Shown here: positions 26,719 through 35,423 of the stretch, piece after piece | Layout: each line of letters begins with the position of its first letter | How positions within the stretch are numbered: the first letter of the stretch is position 1 | Source: Corynebacterium canis | Lineage (GTDB): Bacteria; Actinomycetota; Actinomycetes; Mycobacteriales; Mycobacteriaceae | Assembly: GCF_030408595.1 (NCBI RefSeq) | Contig: NZ_CP047080.1 | Span: forward strand, 2,498,866 to 2,562,865 | DNA: 64,000 nucleotides | Direction of reading: 5' to 3' | Program-made: the position numbers and the translations under genes | Notes under the pieces: model-generated | What the model was told of the DNA's origin: nothing | Seen by the model: the letters and a program-made list of their open reading frames with translations, nothing else | The model's database searches: none

Positions 26719-27270
26719 ATGGCAAAAACGCTCGTGATTGTGAGCCATCCTGATATTGAACGTTCGGTGGTCAATAAGCGCTGGGTGCAGGAATTGGAGC
26801 AGTACCCCGAGGAATTCACCGTGCACGAACTTTACCGCGAATACCCCGACGGCAAGATTGACGTGGCGGCCGAGCAACGCCTCGTGGAAAAGCACGAAAA
26901 CATTGTGCTGCAATTCCCCGTGTACTGGTTTAACTGCACGCCGCTGCTCAAACAATGGTTCGACGATGTCCTCGCGTTCGGATGGGCGTACGGACCCGGC
27001 GGCGACGCATTCCGCGGCCGCAACCTCGGCATCGCGGTATCATTCGGCAGCCCGGAAGGCTCCTACGCACACGACGGCGCGGTCGGCTACACCGTGGCGG
27101 AAACCCTCCGGCCATTCGAACTCACGGCCAATTACATCCAGGCCAACTATCAGCCAGTTTTCCGATTCCACGGCCCGGACAGCAACGTGGCACCCTCCGC
27201 GGAGCAACTCGCCGCGCTCGCCCAAAACGCCGCCGACTACGTCGAACACCTGCGCAAATACGGGCGTTGA
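26719..27270 (+). CDS. NAD(P)H-dependent flavin oxidoreductase (flavodoxin-like fold, YwrO/KefF type)
   Basis: 183 residues with the flavodoxin-like NAD(P)H:quinone reductase pattern: TLVIVSHPDIERSVVNKRW (FMN phosphate loop), HENIVLQFPVYWFNCTPLLKQWFDDVL, WAYGPGG and an EGSY-containing active-site loop. Cytosolic two-electron reduction of quinones or similar compounds is expected. AAAGGAG lies eight bases before the ATG. It is the only plus-strand gene in this block and sits between paralogues 3 and 4 of the membrane family. Confidence 0.9.
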   Translation: MAKTLVIVSHPDIERSVVNKRWVQELEQYPEEFTVHELYREYPDGKIDVAAEQRLVEKHENIVLQFPVYWFNCTPLLKQWFDDVLAFGWAYGPGGDAFRGRNLGIAVSFGSPEGSYAHDGAVGYTVAETLRPFELTANYIQANYQPVFRFHGPDSNVAPSAEQLAALAQNAADYVEHLRKYGR

Positions 27271-27274
27271 GGCG

Positions 27275-28321
27275 CTACACGATATATACCTTCTTGCCGG
27301 AGGCGGTAGCGCACAGGACGTAGCTGCCGTTATCGTTGCACGCCAGATCCACTTCGCCCTGGCCAGCGACGTCCACGCTCAGGTAATGTTCCCCGCGCGG
27401 GGGATCGAAACCCGGCCATTTGGTTCGATACTCAGTTTGAACGGACAAGGCGAATTCGTCCGTAGCGCCGCCCGCCACATACAGGTTAAACAACATGCCG
27501 TTCTTATAGCCCGTGCGTGCGAAAAGGTTCGCGGGGGTCGCGTCGGCCGGCAGGTCAACATCGGTGGGCCGCGACCCATAGCCGTCCGAATCGTCCACAG
27601 GTTCCTCCGGCGGGCGTTCCGCGTCCGACGTGATCGGCAAATCCTCGCCGATAGAATCCCCCGCATTACTATCGGGCGCACCGGCGCTGGTTTCCGCAGG
27701 TTGATCGTTAGAACGCTGATTCGGAAAACCGGCGTACAAGAAATACGCGGACACGCCGAGCAACAGCCCAAGAACCAAGACCAGCGACATCACCAAAATC
27801 CACAGCCCGGTGTTTTGCCTGGAAGGGCGCTGATAGGCAACGTGTTCGCCAGTGTCCGGGCCGAAAGATTGGCCGTATTCATCGCCAGCTTGCGCGTCCG
27901 CGGCCTCGGCCGGCTCGTATTCCCCGGCGGGGGCGTAGTCGCTGTGCGCATCCTCACCGTGAGCGAAATACCCGCCACCGAACTGCTTATCGACGCCCCC
28001 GTGGACCCCGCCATGCAGGGAAGCTTGCGGTTGCACGGCCTGCGGCTGGCCGTGAGACTGCGGGGCGTGGGATTGCGGGGCAAAGTGCTCGGTAGGCGGA
28101 TCTATGTGCGATGCGCCAGACGCCTCGCTCGCACCGTGGGGATCGCCGCCGGAGAGCGAATCCCCCGCCGCCGCCGTGGGCCAACCGATCTCGCGATTCC
28201 CCCGCGCCCCAGCCTGTGCTCCGAAACTCTGCGCGCCGAGGCCCCGCGCCCCGACGTGCCCGGATTGCTGGCCGATCCATTCCGTAGGTTCGTCGTCGCC
28301 GGGCCCGCCTGGTCGGGTCAT
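27275..28321 (-). CDS. Single-pass membrane protein, YKSG-family paralogue 4
   Basis: 348 residues, the longest and most divergent of the four. A cytoplasmic region of about 165 residues rich in Gly, His, Gln and Pro (HAPQSHGQPQAVQPQA), a membrane helix (LWILVMSLVLVLGLLLGVSAYFLY), an acidic stalk, then MLFNLYVAGGATDEFALSV ... VDLACNDNGSYVLCATASG ... KVYIV. The YKSG word is YVAG here but the DEFA core, both Cys and the terminal VYI are kept. Its ATG overlaps the rhomboid stop by four bases (ATGA), so the two are coupled. Confidence 0.82.
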   Translation of the reverse strand: MTRPGGPGDDEPTEWIGQQSGHVGARGLGAQSFGAQAGARGNREIGWPTAAAGDSLSGGDPHGASEASGASHIDPPTEHFAPQSHAPQSHGQPQAVQPQASLHGGVHGGVDKQFGGGYFAHGEDAHSDYAPAGEYEPAEAADAQAGDEYGQSFGPDTGEHVAYQRPSRQNTGLWILVMSLVLVLGLLLGVSAYFLYAGFPNQRSNDQPAETSAGAPDSNAGDSIGEDLPITSDAERPPEEPVDDSDGYGSRPTDVDLPADATPANLFARTGYKNGMLFNLYVAGGATDEFALSVQTEYRTKWPGFDPPRGEHYLSVDVAGQGEVDLACNDNGSYVLCATASGKKVYIV

Positions 28322-28944
28322 ATCCGGACCCGCTTCTCCACGGCGCGCGGCCGCGGATCATCGGAAGTAATAAACCACCCGGCCAGCGCCCCGCCGATGC
28401 CGCCGAACAGGTGTCCCTGCCAGCTGATGCCCGGGGTGCCAGGGATGATCCCCCAAATGTAGTAGGAATACGCGCACGCCAGCACCACGCCCAACACGAT
28501 CTGGGTAAAGCTACGGTTGGCCACGCCGCGGATCACCAAATACGCGAACCACCCATAAATCAGCCCGGAGGCACCGATATGGTTCGTGCCAATACCACCC
28601 AACACCCAGGTGCCCGCCCCGGCGATAAGCATCACGATCAGCGTGACCTCCCAAAACACCCGTCTTCCCGACAGCCCGATCAGGAACACAAACACCGCAC
28701 CCGGCATGCTATTGCCCACCAAGTGCTCAATGCCCGCGTGCAGAAACGGGCCAGTGAAAATCCCGGTCAACCCGCTGACGTCCAGCGGGTGGATGCCGTA
28801 GAAGCGCAGGGCGCCCCCGCTCGCGGCGTCGATAAGAAAAACGGCCCAGATCACCACGAGGTAGCCGATGGCGAGAAACAGCGCGCCCACAACGCGCTGA
28901 GTCCCCTTTTGCAACGTGCCGGGTTGGTTATTGGTTGTGGTCAT
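28318..28944 (-). CDS. Rhomboid-family intramembrane serine protease
   Basis: 208 residues from ATG 28944 (MTTTNNQPGTLQKG) with six membrane helices. Catalytic Ser is in GASGLIYGW and catalytic His in QGHLFGGIGGALAGW; HAGIEHLVGNSMPG supplies the helix-2 His/Asn oxyanion motif. Equivalent to Rv1337, which sits one gene from murI. It overlaps its neighbours on both sides by ATGA, giving a coupled P1 peptidase-rhomboid-paralogue 4 run. Its substrates are unknown; the single-pass paralogues next door are candidates on proximity alone. Confidence 0.92.
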   Translation of the reverse strand: MTTTNNQPGTLQKGTQRVVGALFLAIGYLVVIWAVFLIDAASGGALRFYGIHPLDVSGLTGIFTGPFLHAGIEHLVGNSMPGAVFVFLIGLSGRRVFWEVTLIVMLIAGAGTWVLGGIGTNHIGASGLIYGWFAYLVIRGVANRSFTQIVLGVVLACAYSYYIWGIIPGTPGISWQGHLFGGIGGALAGWFITSDDPRPRAVEKRVRI

Positions 28945-29921
28945 GTATTGGCCTCCAGAGCTATGTCTCGGTAGCACGTGAGCCCGTATCCGGGGGATGC
29001 GGAAGTCACGGCGTCGATAATAGCTGTGTGCACAACTTCTGCGGCGGCGGAGGACAATTGCACCATGTCTTCGAGCTGCACACCGCGCGGCTCCCCCGTG
29101 GAAAGCGCAAACAATGTGTCGCCATCCAATGGAGAATGCGCGGGGCGAATCGCGCGCGCCAAACCATCATGCGCAACCATGGCAAGGCGCTTCGCCTGCT
29201 GCTTACTCACGGGCGCGTCCGTAGCCACGACGCCGATCGTAGTGTTCAGCTTAGTGGCCAACGGGCGCAGCTCAGCGAACGCCGCGAGATCAACGGGGGG
29301 AATATCGTGCGTAGCCCATAACGAGCCATCACGGGCATCAATAACCGCGCCCACCGGATTGGCCACCACCCCCGCGGCCACCACGAACTCCCCGACCTTC
29401 ACGCTCGCCTGGCCGAAGCCGCCGCGCAACGCCCCGGCGGTAGCGCCGCAACCAGCGCCGACATTGCCGGATTCGGGCTGGGCGGCGTGGTTTTGGGAGG
29501 GTGCATCAAGGGCGGCGATCACGGCGCGGCGGCCATCGTCGGCGGTGGGGCGATGCTGGGGGTCGCCCACGAGGAGATCGAAAATAACGGCGGCGGGGAC
29601 GATGGGCACGATGATGTCATTGATCACGGGGAAGCCGATGCCGCGGCGCTCCAACTCGGCCATCACCCCATCCGCGGTGGCGAGGCCGTAGGCGGAACCC
29701 CCAGACAGGGTGATCGCATGTACTTGCTGGACCGTATTGTGCGGCTCGAGCAAATCCGTTTCCCGCGTGCCGGGGCCGCCGCCGCGGACGTCGACAGCCG
29801 CGGTAGCCCCCTGCGGCGCAACGATAACGCTCACGCCGGTATCCCCCAAACTGGTGTGCCCGACATGCAAACCCGGAACATCGCTGAGGTATCCGGCGTC
29901 CGAAAGGTAACGCTGTGCCAT
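28941..29921 (-). CDS. P1 (DmpA/ornithine-acetyltransferase-like) family peptidase
   Basis: 326 residues, equivalent to Rv1333. DVPGLHVGHTSL is the classic family opening, followed by ITLSGGSAYGLATADGVM, VGAGCGATAGA, and TKLNTTIGVVATDAP, which holds the self-cleavage site and the N-terminal nucleophile threonine. The enzyme is expected to autoprocess into two chains and act as an aminopeptidase or beta-peptidyl hydrolase in the cytosol. It starts three bases after the DUF2017 gene and overlaps the rhomboid gene. Confidence 0.92.
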   Translation of the reverse strand: MAQRYLSDAGYLSDVPGLHVGHTSLGDTGVSVIVAPQGATAAVDVRGGGPGTRETDLLEPHNTVQQVHAITLSGGSAYGLATADGVMAELERRGIGFPVINDIIVPIVPAAVIFDLLVGDPQHRPTADDGRRAVIAALDAPSQNHAAQPESGNVGAGCGATAGALRGGFGQASVKVGEFVVAAGVVANPVGAVIDARDGSLWATHDIPPVDLAAFAELRPLATKLNTTIGVVATDAPVSKQQAKRLAMVAHDGLARAIRPAHSPLDGDTLFALSTGEPRGVQLEDMVQLSSAAAEVVHTAIIDAVTSASPGYGLTCYRDIALEANT

Positions 29922-29924
29922 GGC

Positions 29925-30467
29925 CTACGGCCCCATAATGGCGTTAAGCAGGGACTCCTCGTTGTACGCGAGCCAGTTCAGCACGTTATCGCGGTCTTGC
30001 TCAACGGCCTCCCCGCCCTCGAGCTCGCCAGACGCGATATAGAGGCGGATATCGTTGAGCGCATACAACCACGCCTGTGCCTGGGCCTCGCTCGCCTGTA
30101 CGGAAACGCCGCCGTCTGGGCCGAGGGCCTCGGCGATCACCTGGAGGTTTTCCAGCTTGGCGCGGCAAATATCGTTTTCGTGCAGGGACCGCAGCAGGGC
30201 GTTGTCCCCGTCATACTCCTCATCGCCTTCCCGTTCGAAATCCGGGAGAAGGCGGGCGAGCGACGGATCCTGCGGCGGCTCCTTGTGCCCACTCGGCATG
30301 CCGGTAAGCTCGGCGAGATCGTCTTTCGGCGCGGTGCGGCAGCGTTGAATCAGGGCCTCCGCAACGATTGCGGCGTATTCCCCCAGGACTTCACGCTCCA
30401 TCGGATCGAACGTAGCCACGTACTTGGGGGCCCTCATCAGCCCTTTCTTTTTCCGCCAAAGTGCCAT
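29925..30467 (-). CDS. DUF2017 protein
   Basis: 180 residues, matching Rv1332 by position and pattern: an N-terminal FDPMEREVLGEYAAIVAEAL and a C-terminal WLYALNDIRLYIASGEL helix. No membrane segment. It lies seven bases after clpS in an operon with the P1 peptidase. The clpS-DUF2017 pairing is conserved across actinobacteria, which suggests a link to Clp proteolysis, but no function is established. Confidence 0.9.
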   Translation of the reverse strand: MALWRKKKGLMRAPKYVATFDPMEREVLGEYAAIVAEALIQRCRTAPKDDLAELTGMPSGHKEPPQDPSLARLLPDFEREGDEEYDGDNALLRSLHENDICRAKLENLQVIAEALGPDGGVSVQASEAQAQAWLYALNDIRLYIASGELEGGEAVEQDRDNVLNWLAYNEESLLNAIMGP

Positions 30468-30474
30468 TTCTTTG

Positions 30475-30792
30475 TTACCCAGCCTGTTGCATAGTGGCCC
30501 AAAGGCCAGCGACCTGCAGCTTCTTTACGTCTGCTTCTACCTTGTCACGCTCACCCGAACTGACTGCCGCTTTGCCTTCGGTGTGCACTTGCATCATCAA
30601 TTCGTGGGCGCGTTTCTTGTCATATCCTAAAACGGTGTGGAACACGTAGGCGACATAACTCATGAGGTTGACGGGATCATCCCATACGATGCACATCCAG
30701 GGCAGGTTTTCGCTCGTGGCAACGTCCACTTCGATCTGCTCGTCAAGGTCCGGCATCGCCATGGGGGCGGACGGAGTACTCATCGCGTTCAT
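30475..30792 (-). CDS. clpS: ClpS adaptor of the Clp protease
   Basis: 105 residues from ATG 30792. It binds ClpC and delivers N-degron substrates. The core PWMCIVWDDPVNLMSYVAYVF holds the N-terminal-residue pocket (DDPVN), and HTEGKAAVSSGERDKVE the second conserved segment. ATG 30792 is chosen because TAATCT ends seven bases before it, giving a leaderless start; a second ATG lies at 30783. It leads the clpS-DUF2017-P1-rhomboid operon and is divergent from pncB, as in mycobacteria. Confidence 0.95.
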   Translation of the reverse strand: MNAMSTPSAPMAMPDLDEQIEVDVATSENLPWMCIVWDDPVNLMSYVAYVFHTVLGYDKKRAHELMMQVHTEGKAAVSSGERDKVEADVKKLQVAGLWATMQQAG

Positions 30793-30799
30793 GTGGACT

Positions 30800-30805
30800 A
30801 GATTA
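30800..30805 (-). promoter_or_regulatory. -10 box of clpS (leaderless)
   Basis: Minus-strand TAATCT ends seven bases before the clpS ATG at 30792. Confidence 0.5.
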
Positions 30806-30852
30806 GTGGGTCGATACATTTCGTGCTGTGCACCACCGTATTAAGGTCTACG

Positions 30853-32205
30853 ATGGGTGACGTGAATAACCCCTCAAATGGATCTTCTTTGCCCGCAAAT
30901 CGCTCAAGTGCGCTGCTCACCGATAAATACGAGCTGACCATGCTGCAGGCATCGTTAGCCGACGGTACCGCACACCGGCAGTGCGCATTCGAAGTCTTTG
31001 GCCGCCGCCTCCCCGGCGAGCGCCGCTACGGCGTGGTCGCCGGAACCCCGCGCGTATTGCGGGCCGTGCAGGACTTTGTGTTTACGGACGAACAGCTGGC
31101 AGACCTAGATTTCCTCAACGATCAAACCCTAGAATACCTGCGCAACTATCGCTTCCGCGGCCATATCGATGGCTACCGCGAAGGCGAGCTCTACTTCCCG
31201 TATTCGCCGCTGCTTACCGTGCGCGGTACGTTTGCCGAATGCGTGGTCTTAGAGACCGTCGTGCTTTCGATCATGAATGCGGATTCCGCCGTGGCTACCG
31301 CGGCCGCCCGCATGGTCACCGCGGCCGATGGCCGGCCGATCATTGAGATGGGTTCCCGCCGCACCCACGAGTACGCCGCCGTGAGCGCCTCCCGCGCGGC
31401 ATACCTGGCGGGTTTCGACGCCACCTCGAACCTCGAAGCCGCGTACCGGTACGGCATTCCCGCTTCCGGCACCGCCGCGCACGCATGGACGCTCGTACAC
31501 ATTAACGAAGACGGCACCCCCAACGAGGAGGCGGCTTTCCGCAGCCAGGTGGAGGCGCTCGGGGTGGGGACGACGCTGCTGGTGGACACGTACGACATCG
31601 CACGCGGCGTCGATACGGCCATTCGAGTGGCGGGCCCTGAGCTCGGCAGCGTGCGCATCGACTCCGGCGACCTCGGCGTACTCACCCGCCAAGTGCGGCA
31701 ACAGCTAGACTCGCTGGGCGCGCACAACACACGCATCGTCGTATCCTCTGACCTCGACGAATTCACCATCGCCGGCCTGCGTGGAGACCCCGTCGACGTG
31801 TTCGGCGTAGGCACCTCCGTAGTCAGCGGCTCCGGCGCCCCCACCGCAGGCATGGTGTACAAACTCGTGGAAGTCGACGGCATGCCCGTAGCCAAACGCT
31901 CACGGCACAAAAAGAGCGTCGGCGGGGCAAAACGCGCCCTTCGCGCACACCGCAGCTCCGGAACCGCCGTCGAAGAAATTATCTATCCGTTCGCTTCCGA
32001 GCAGCCCAATATTGGCACCTTGCACGCCACCGAACTCACCGTTCCACTGATTCGCGACGGCGCGATTGTCGACGGCCTGCCCACGCTTAAGGACTCGCGC
32101 GACTACCTGGCCAAACAATTGGTGACCCTCCCCTGGGAGGGCCTCGCCCTCTCCCGCGACGAGCCCGTGCTGAACACCCGGTTCGTGGGCTTCGAATCCG
32201 AATAG
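30853..32205 (+). CDS. pncB: Nicotinate phosphoribosyltransferase
   Basis: Converts nicotinate and PRPP to nicotinate mononucleotide in NAD salvage. 450 residues from ATG 30853 (MGDVNNPSNGSS). LLTDKYELTMLQASL is the conserved N-terminal active-site motif; IEMGSRRTHEYAAVSASRAAYLAGFDATSN and VRIDSGDLGVLTRQVR carry the substrate-binding Arg/Asp residues, and FGVGTSVVSGSGAPTAG binds phosphate. It is monocistronic, divergent from clpS, matching Rv1330c. A GC-rich stretch of near-repeats of GGGCGGGTTGCGTGGACGG follows the stop. Confidence 0.96.
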   Translation: MGDVNNPSNGSSLPANRSSALLTDKYELTMLQASLADGTAHRQCAFEVFGRRLPGERRYGVVAGTPRVLRAVQDFVFTDEQLADLDFLNDQTLEYLRNYRFRGHIDGYREGELYFPYSPLLTVRGTFAECVVLETVVLSIMNADSAVATAAARMVTAADGRPIIEMGSRRTHEYAAVSASRAAYLAGFDATSNLEAAYRYGIPASGTAAHAWTLVHINEDGTPNEEAAFRSQVEALGVGTTLLVDTYDIARGVDTAIRVAGPELGSVRIDSGDLGVLTRQVRQQLDSLGAHNTRIVVSSDLDEFTIAGLRGDPVDVFGVGTSVVSGSGAPTAGMVYKLVEVDGMPVAKRSRHKKSVGGAKRALRAHRSSGTAVEEIIYPFASEQPNIGTLHATELTVPLIRDGAIVDGLPTLKDSRDYLAKQLVTLPWEGLALSRDEPVLNTRFVGFESE

Positions 32206-32307
32206 GTTGTCGGATCGAGGTTTACCCCGGCGGCGGGTTGCGTTGGGCGGCGGGGCGCGTGGACGGAGGGGCGGGTTGCGTGGACGGCGGGGCGGGCCGC
32301 CCGCAAC

Positions 32308-33306
32308 CTACTCGGAGCCGCCGGCCGCGCTCCTGGCCTTCCGCATGCCCCGCAGTGCGCTCACCATAGTGATGGCAAACCCGGCGACCCCGAATCCCAA
32401 CCAGATCAACAATGCCGTTCCAACATAATCCCACACATACGGAATGTCTTTGCCGGCGTCTGCATAATCAAACCCGATCCGCCACGCCACGGTCATGTAA
32501 TAGTAGGCCCCGGTCGCCAAAGCGAAGCACGCGCCAATCGCTGCCCGCCGACTTGGGGTCGCTTCGCTGCTGACGATCAGCCCAAACAAAACGGCGATTA
32601 CCACCACCGGCGCGGTGACCTGGAACCACAATGGCGACCAGCCCACGATCACTAACGCAACCCAGGCGAGTAGCCCCCAACCTAAGCCGCGTTCGCCGAG
32701 CAGGCTGCCGATAGCATCGGCGCCGCGGAGTTTCAGCGCGTGCCAGGTTGCACTTTTGGCGATCCGCGTCCGTTCCGTCGGGTCTTCGGCCGCGGCGAAA
32801 CGCGCGTTCCATTCGCCGCCCTCCCCTCTTGGCATAAACTTTCGAGCGGCAGCCATCCAATAGAACTCTCGTTCGCCACGTTGCTCCGCCGCCACATCGC
32901 CCACGATCGAAAGCTGCATCATCGCCGCGATGCACACCACGAAACACACGGTCGGCCCCATCAGCAGCACCCGCACGTCGACAGATTCCAGCCATTCGAC
33001 CATGGTCCAAAGCGGATTCAGCGCCACCGTGGCGATAAGGAAGCTCACCGCCAATATGCTTCTCGACGCCGCGGGCAGCCCTCGCCCCGTAATAATCGCC
33101 GCCAACACTATCGGGATAAGCAGCGGATATAGGGGTGGGATCCACCAGATCGAGGCGATCAGCCACCAGAGGAAGACGCCAACCGGAATGCCGCTTTGCC
33201 CCAGCAGCCCCTTGCGGAAGCTGGCAAAGCCCTGGCTGATCGTTCGCCGCACGCCGATCCTGCGCGCACGTGTTACGTATTCGTTGTTGCCAACTTGGTG
33301 CATCAT
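32308..33306 (-). CDS. Polytopic membrane protein of unknown function
   Basis: 332 residues from ATG 33306 with about eight or nine hydrophobic helices. A soluble stretch near the middle (QRGEREFYWMAAARKFMPRG through WHALKLRGADAIGSLLGERG) separates helices 1-5 from 6-9. No family motif is recognised. It sits alone between convergent pncB and divergent dinG. The frame is clean and codon use matches its neighbours, so it is a real gene. Confidence 0.75.
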   Translation of the reverse strand: MMHQVGNNEYVTRARRIGVRRTISQGFASFRKGLLGQSGIPVGVFLWWLIASIWWIPPLYPLLIPIVLAAIITGRGLPAASRSILAVSFLIATVALNPLWTMVEWLESVDVRVLLMGPTVCFVVCIAAMMQLSIVGDVAAEQRGEREFYWMAAARKFMPRGEGGEWNARFAAAEDPTERTRIAKSATWHALKLRGADAIGSLLGERGLGWGLLAWVALVIVGWSPLWFQVTAPVVVIAVLFGLIVSSEATPSRRAAIGACFALATGAYYYMTVAWRIGFDYADAGKDIPYVWDYVGTALLIWLGFGVAGFAITMVSALRGMRKARSAAGGSE

Positions 33307-33484
33307 GTCGGTTCCTTTTCGCCGCGCCGCTTTGCATTAGTGTGCCCTAATCAGCGGGGAATGGAAAGGCCCTTTGGTGGGCGCGCGGTTCTGCACACCC
33401 GCTAACCCCGCCGGAGGACCATTGTTGAAGCTGCAAGCTTTACAATGTGGTAGCTCCTTACCCGTTGCTGTAGAAAGCCTGCCG

Positions 33485-35422
33485 ATGACTGACCAGCCGC
33501 CCGCGCCTTCGACTGCGGACATGCTCAGCGCGGCCGTCGAAAGTATTGGCGGACAGCCACGTGCCGGCCAGGAACGGATGGCGCACGCGGTAACGCAGGC
33601 GTTGGAGGCGGAACGGCATCTCGCGGTGCAGGCGGGCACGGGCACGGGAAAATCGCTCGCGTATTTGATTCCAGCGATTAGGCACGCGCAGGCAACGAAT
33701 TCAACGGTGGTAGTTTCCACGGCAACTATTGCATTGCAGCGGCAGCTGGTTGATCGCGACCTTCCCCGGCTTGTCGACGCCCTGGAACCGCTGTTGTCGC
33801 GCCGCCCCACGTTTGCGATTCTAAAGGGGCGTTCGAATTACCTGTGCAAAAACAAGCTGGCGCCGGACGAGGACGTCGAGGAAGCGCTGATTGATGAAAA
33901 GGACATTTCGTGGCTCGGCAAGCATATTCGCCGATTGCACGAATGGGCGAATGAAACCACGACCGGGGATCGGGACACCCTCGAACCCGGCGTGCCGGAC
34001 CTCGCGTGGCGGCAGGTCAGCGTGTCAGCCAAGGAGTGTTTGGGGGCCACTCGATGCCCGGTCGGGGAGGAATGTTTTGGCGAACAGGCCCGGCGCGAAG
34101 CGCGCAACGTCGACGTTGTGGTGACCAACCACGCCCTGCTGGCCATCGATGCGCTCGCGGATGTGGATATCCTGCCGCACCACGATGCCGTGATCGTGGA
34201 TGAGGCGCACGAATTGGATGGCAGAATCACGGCGGTGGCGACCTCCGAGATCACCGTAGCTTCGCTCAAACTTGCGGCAAAGCGGGCATCGAAAATCGGT
34301 GCGGAAAACAAGGTTGCGGACCTTGCGGAAGAGCTCAAAATTTCGCTGGATTCCGCGCGCGAGGGCCGCTGGGAGCGATTGCCTGCGGGCATGGACGGGC
34401 CGCTCGTGGCGCTCCGGGACGCGCTGTGGTCATTAAAGGTGGAGGTGTCGCGCGCCCCGGACGGCGAGGCGGCAAATGATCCGGACCGCCACGCCGAGCG
34501 CGTAACGCTGGGCAATCACCTCGTTGATCTTCACGATAGTTTCGTCCGGATTCTCGATGTATTCGAAGAGGTCAACCCCGCAAAACACCAGGATGTGGTG
34601 TGGTGGAGCGAGGGCACGTTGCGGGTGGCTCCGCTGTCGATCGGCGGGTTGCTGCACTCGCAATTGTTCGGGCGCAAAACGGTGGTTTTGACCTCGGCGA
34701 CTTTGAGCCTTGGCGGCAATTTTCAAGCGATGGCGGCGTCTTGGGGTTTGGCACGCGGAACGTGGGATGCGCTGGATGTGGGCACGCCGTTTGACCCTGC
34801 GAAGGCGGGAATCCTCTATGCGGCAAGGCATCTTCCCGAACCTGGGCGCGACGGGCTTTCAAACGAATGCTTGGACGAAATCTACGAGCTGATCATGGCC
34901 GCTGGCGGACGAACGCTGGGGCTGTTTTCCTCAAAACGCGCGGCGGTGCAGGCGACGGAGGCGATGCGGGCGCGGCTGCCGTTTGAGGTGTTGTGCCAGG
35001 GCGATGATGCCACCGGCGCGCTGGTGGAAAAGTTCGCCAAAAATGAGAATACGTGTTTGTTTGGCACGCTGAGTTTGTGGCAGGGCGTGGACGTTCCCGG
35101 CCGTTCCTGTTCGCTCGTGCTGATCGACCGCATCCCCTTCCCCCGCCCCGACGACCCGCTCTTGCAGGCCCGCAAAAAGGCCGCCGATGCGAAGGGCCGC
35201 AATGGGTTTATGGAGATCGCCGCCACCCACGCGGCTTTGCTATTGGCGCAGGGTGCGGGCCGTTTATTGCGAAGCACCACGGACCGCGGCGTGGTGGCCA
35301 TGCTCGATTGCCGCATCGCAACCAAGCGCTATGGCAACTTCCTCCTTGCTTCCCTGCCCCCGTTTTGGCGCACCACCGATCCGGCCGTTGTGCGCGCGGC
35401 CCTGACCCGACTGGTTAGCTAA
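33485..35422 (+). CDS. dinG: DinG-family ATP-dependent DNA helicase (XPD-like)
   Basis: 645 residues from ATG 33485 (MTDQPPAPST). Superfamily 2 helicase of the Fe-S XPD/DinG group, unwinding DNA 5'-3' and acting on R-loops and repair intermediates. Walker A is AVQAGTGTGKSLAYL, the DEAH box is IVDEAHELDG, and motif VI is AQGAGRLLRST. Four cysteines expected to hold a 4Fe-4S cluster lie between motifs Ia and II: one in NYLCKNK and three in ECLGATRCPVGEECFGEQ. Equivalent to Rv1329c. One base separates it from the ligase gene, so they are co-transcribed. Confidence 0.95.
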   Translation: MTDQPPAPSTADMLSAAVESIGGQPRAGQERMAHAVTQALEAERHLAVQAGTGTGKSLAYLIPAIRHAQATNSTVVVSTATIALQRQLVDRDLPRLVDALEPLLSRRPTFAILKGRSNYLCKNKLAPDEDVEEALIDEKDISWLGKHIRRLHEWANETTTGDRDTLEPGVPDLAWRQVSVSAKECLGATRCPVGEECFGEQARREARNVDVVVTNHALLAIDALADVDILPHHDAVIVDEAHELDGRITAVATSEITVASLKLAAKRASKIGAENKVADLAEELKISLDSAREGRWERLPAGMDGPLVALRDALWSLKVEVSRAPDGEAANDPDRHAERVTLGNHLVDLHDSFVRILDVFEEVNPAKHQDVVWWSEGTLRVAPLSIGGLLHSQLFGRKTVVLTSATLSLGGNFQAMAASWGLARGTWDALDVGTPFDPAKAGILYAARHLPEPGRDGLSNECLDEIYELIMAAGGRTLGLFSSKRAAVQATEAMRARLPFEVLCQGDDATGALVEKFAKNENTCLFGTLSLWQGVDVPGRSCSLVLIDRIPFPRPDDPLLQARKKAADAKGRNGFMEIAATHAALLLAQGAGRLLRSTTDRGVVAMLDCRIATKRYGNFLLASLPPFWRTTDPAVVRAALTRLVS

Positions 35423-35423
35423 C

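Noticed and set aside
26756..28462. 568-codon plus-strand frame covering the flavin reductase and paralogue 4
   Set aside because: It is out of frame with the clear reductase and antisense to the paralogue; no domain is visible.
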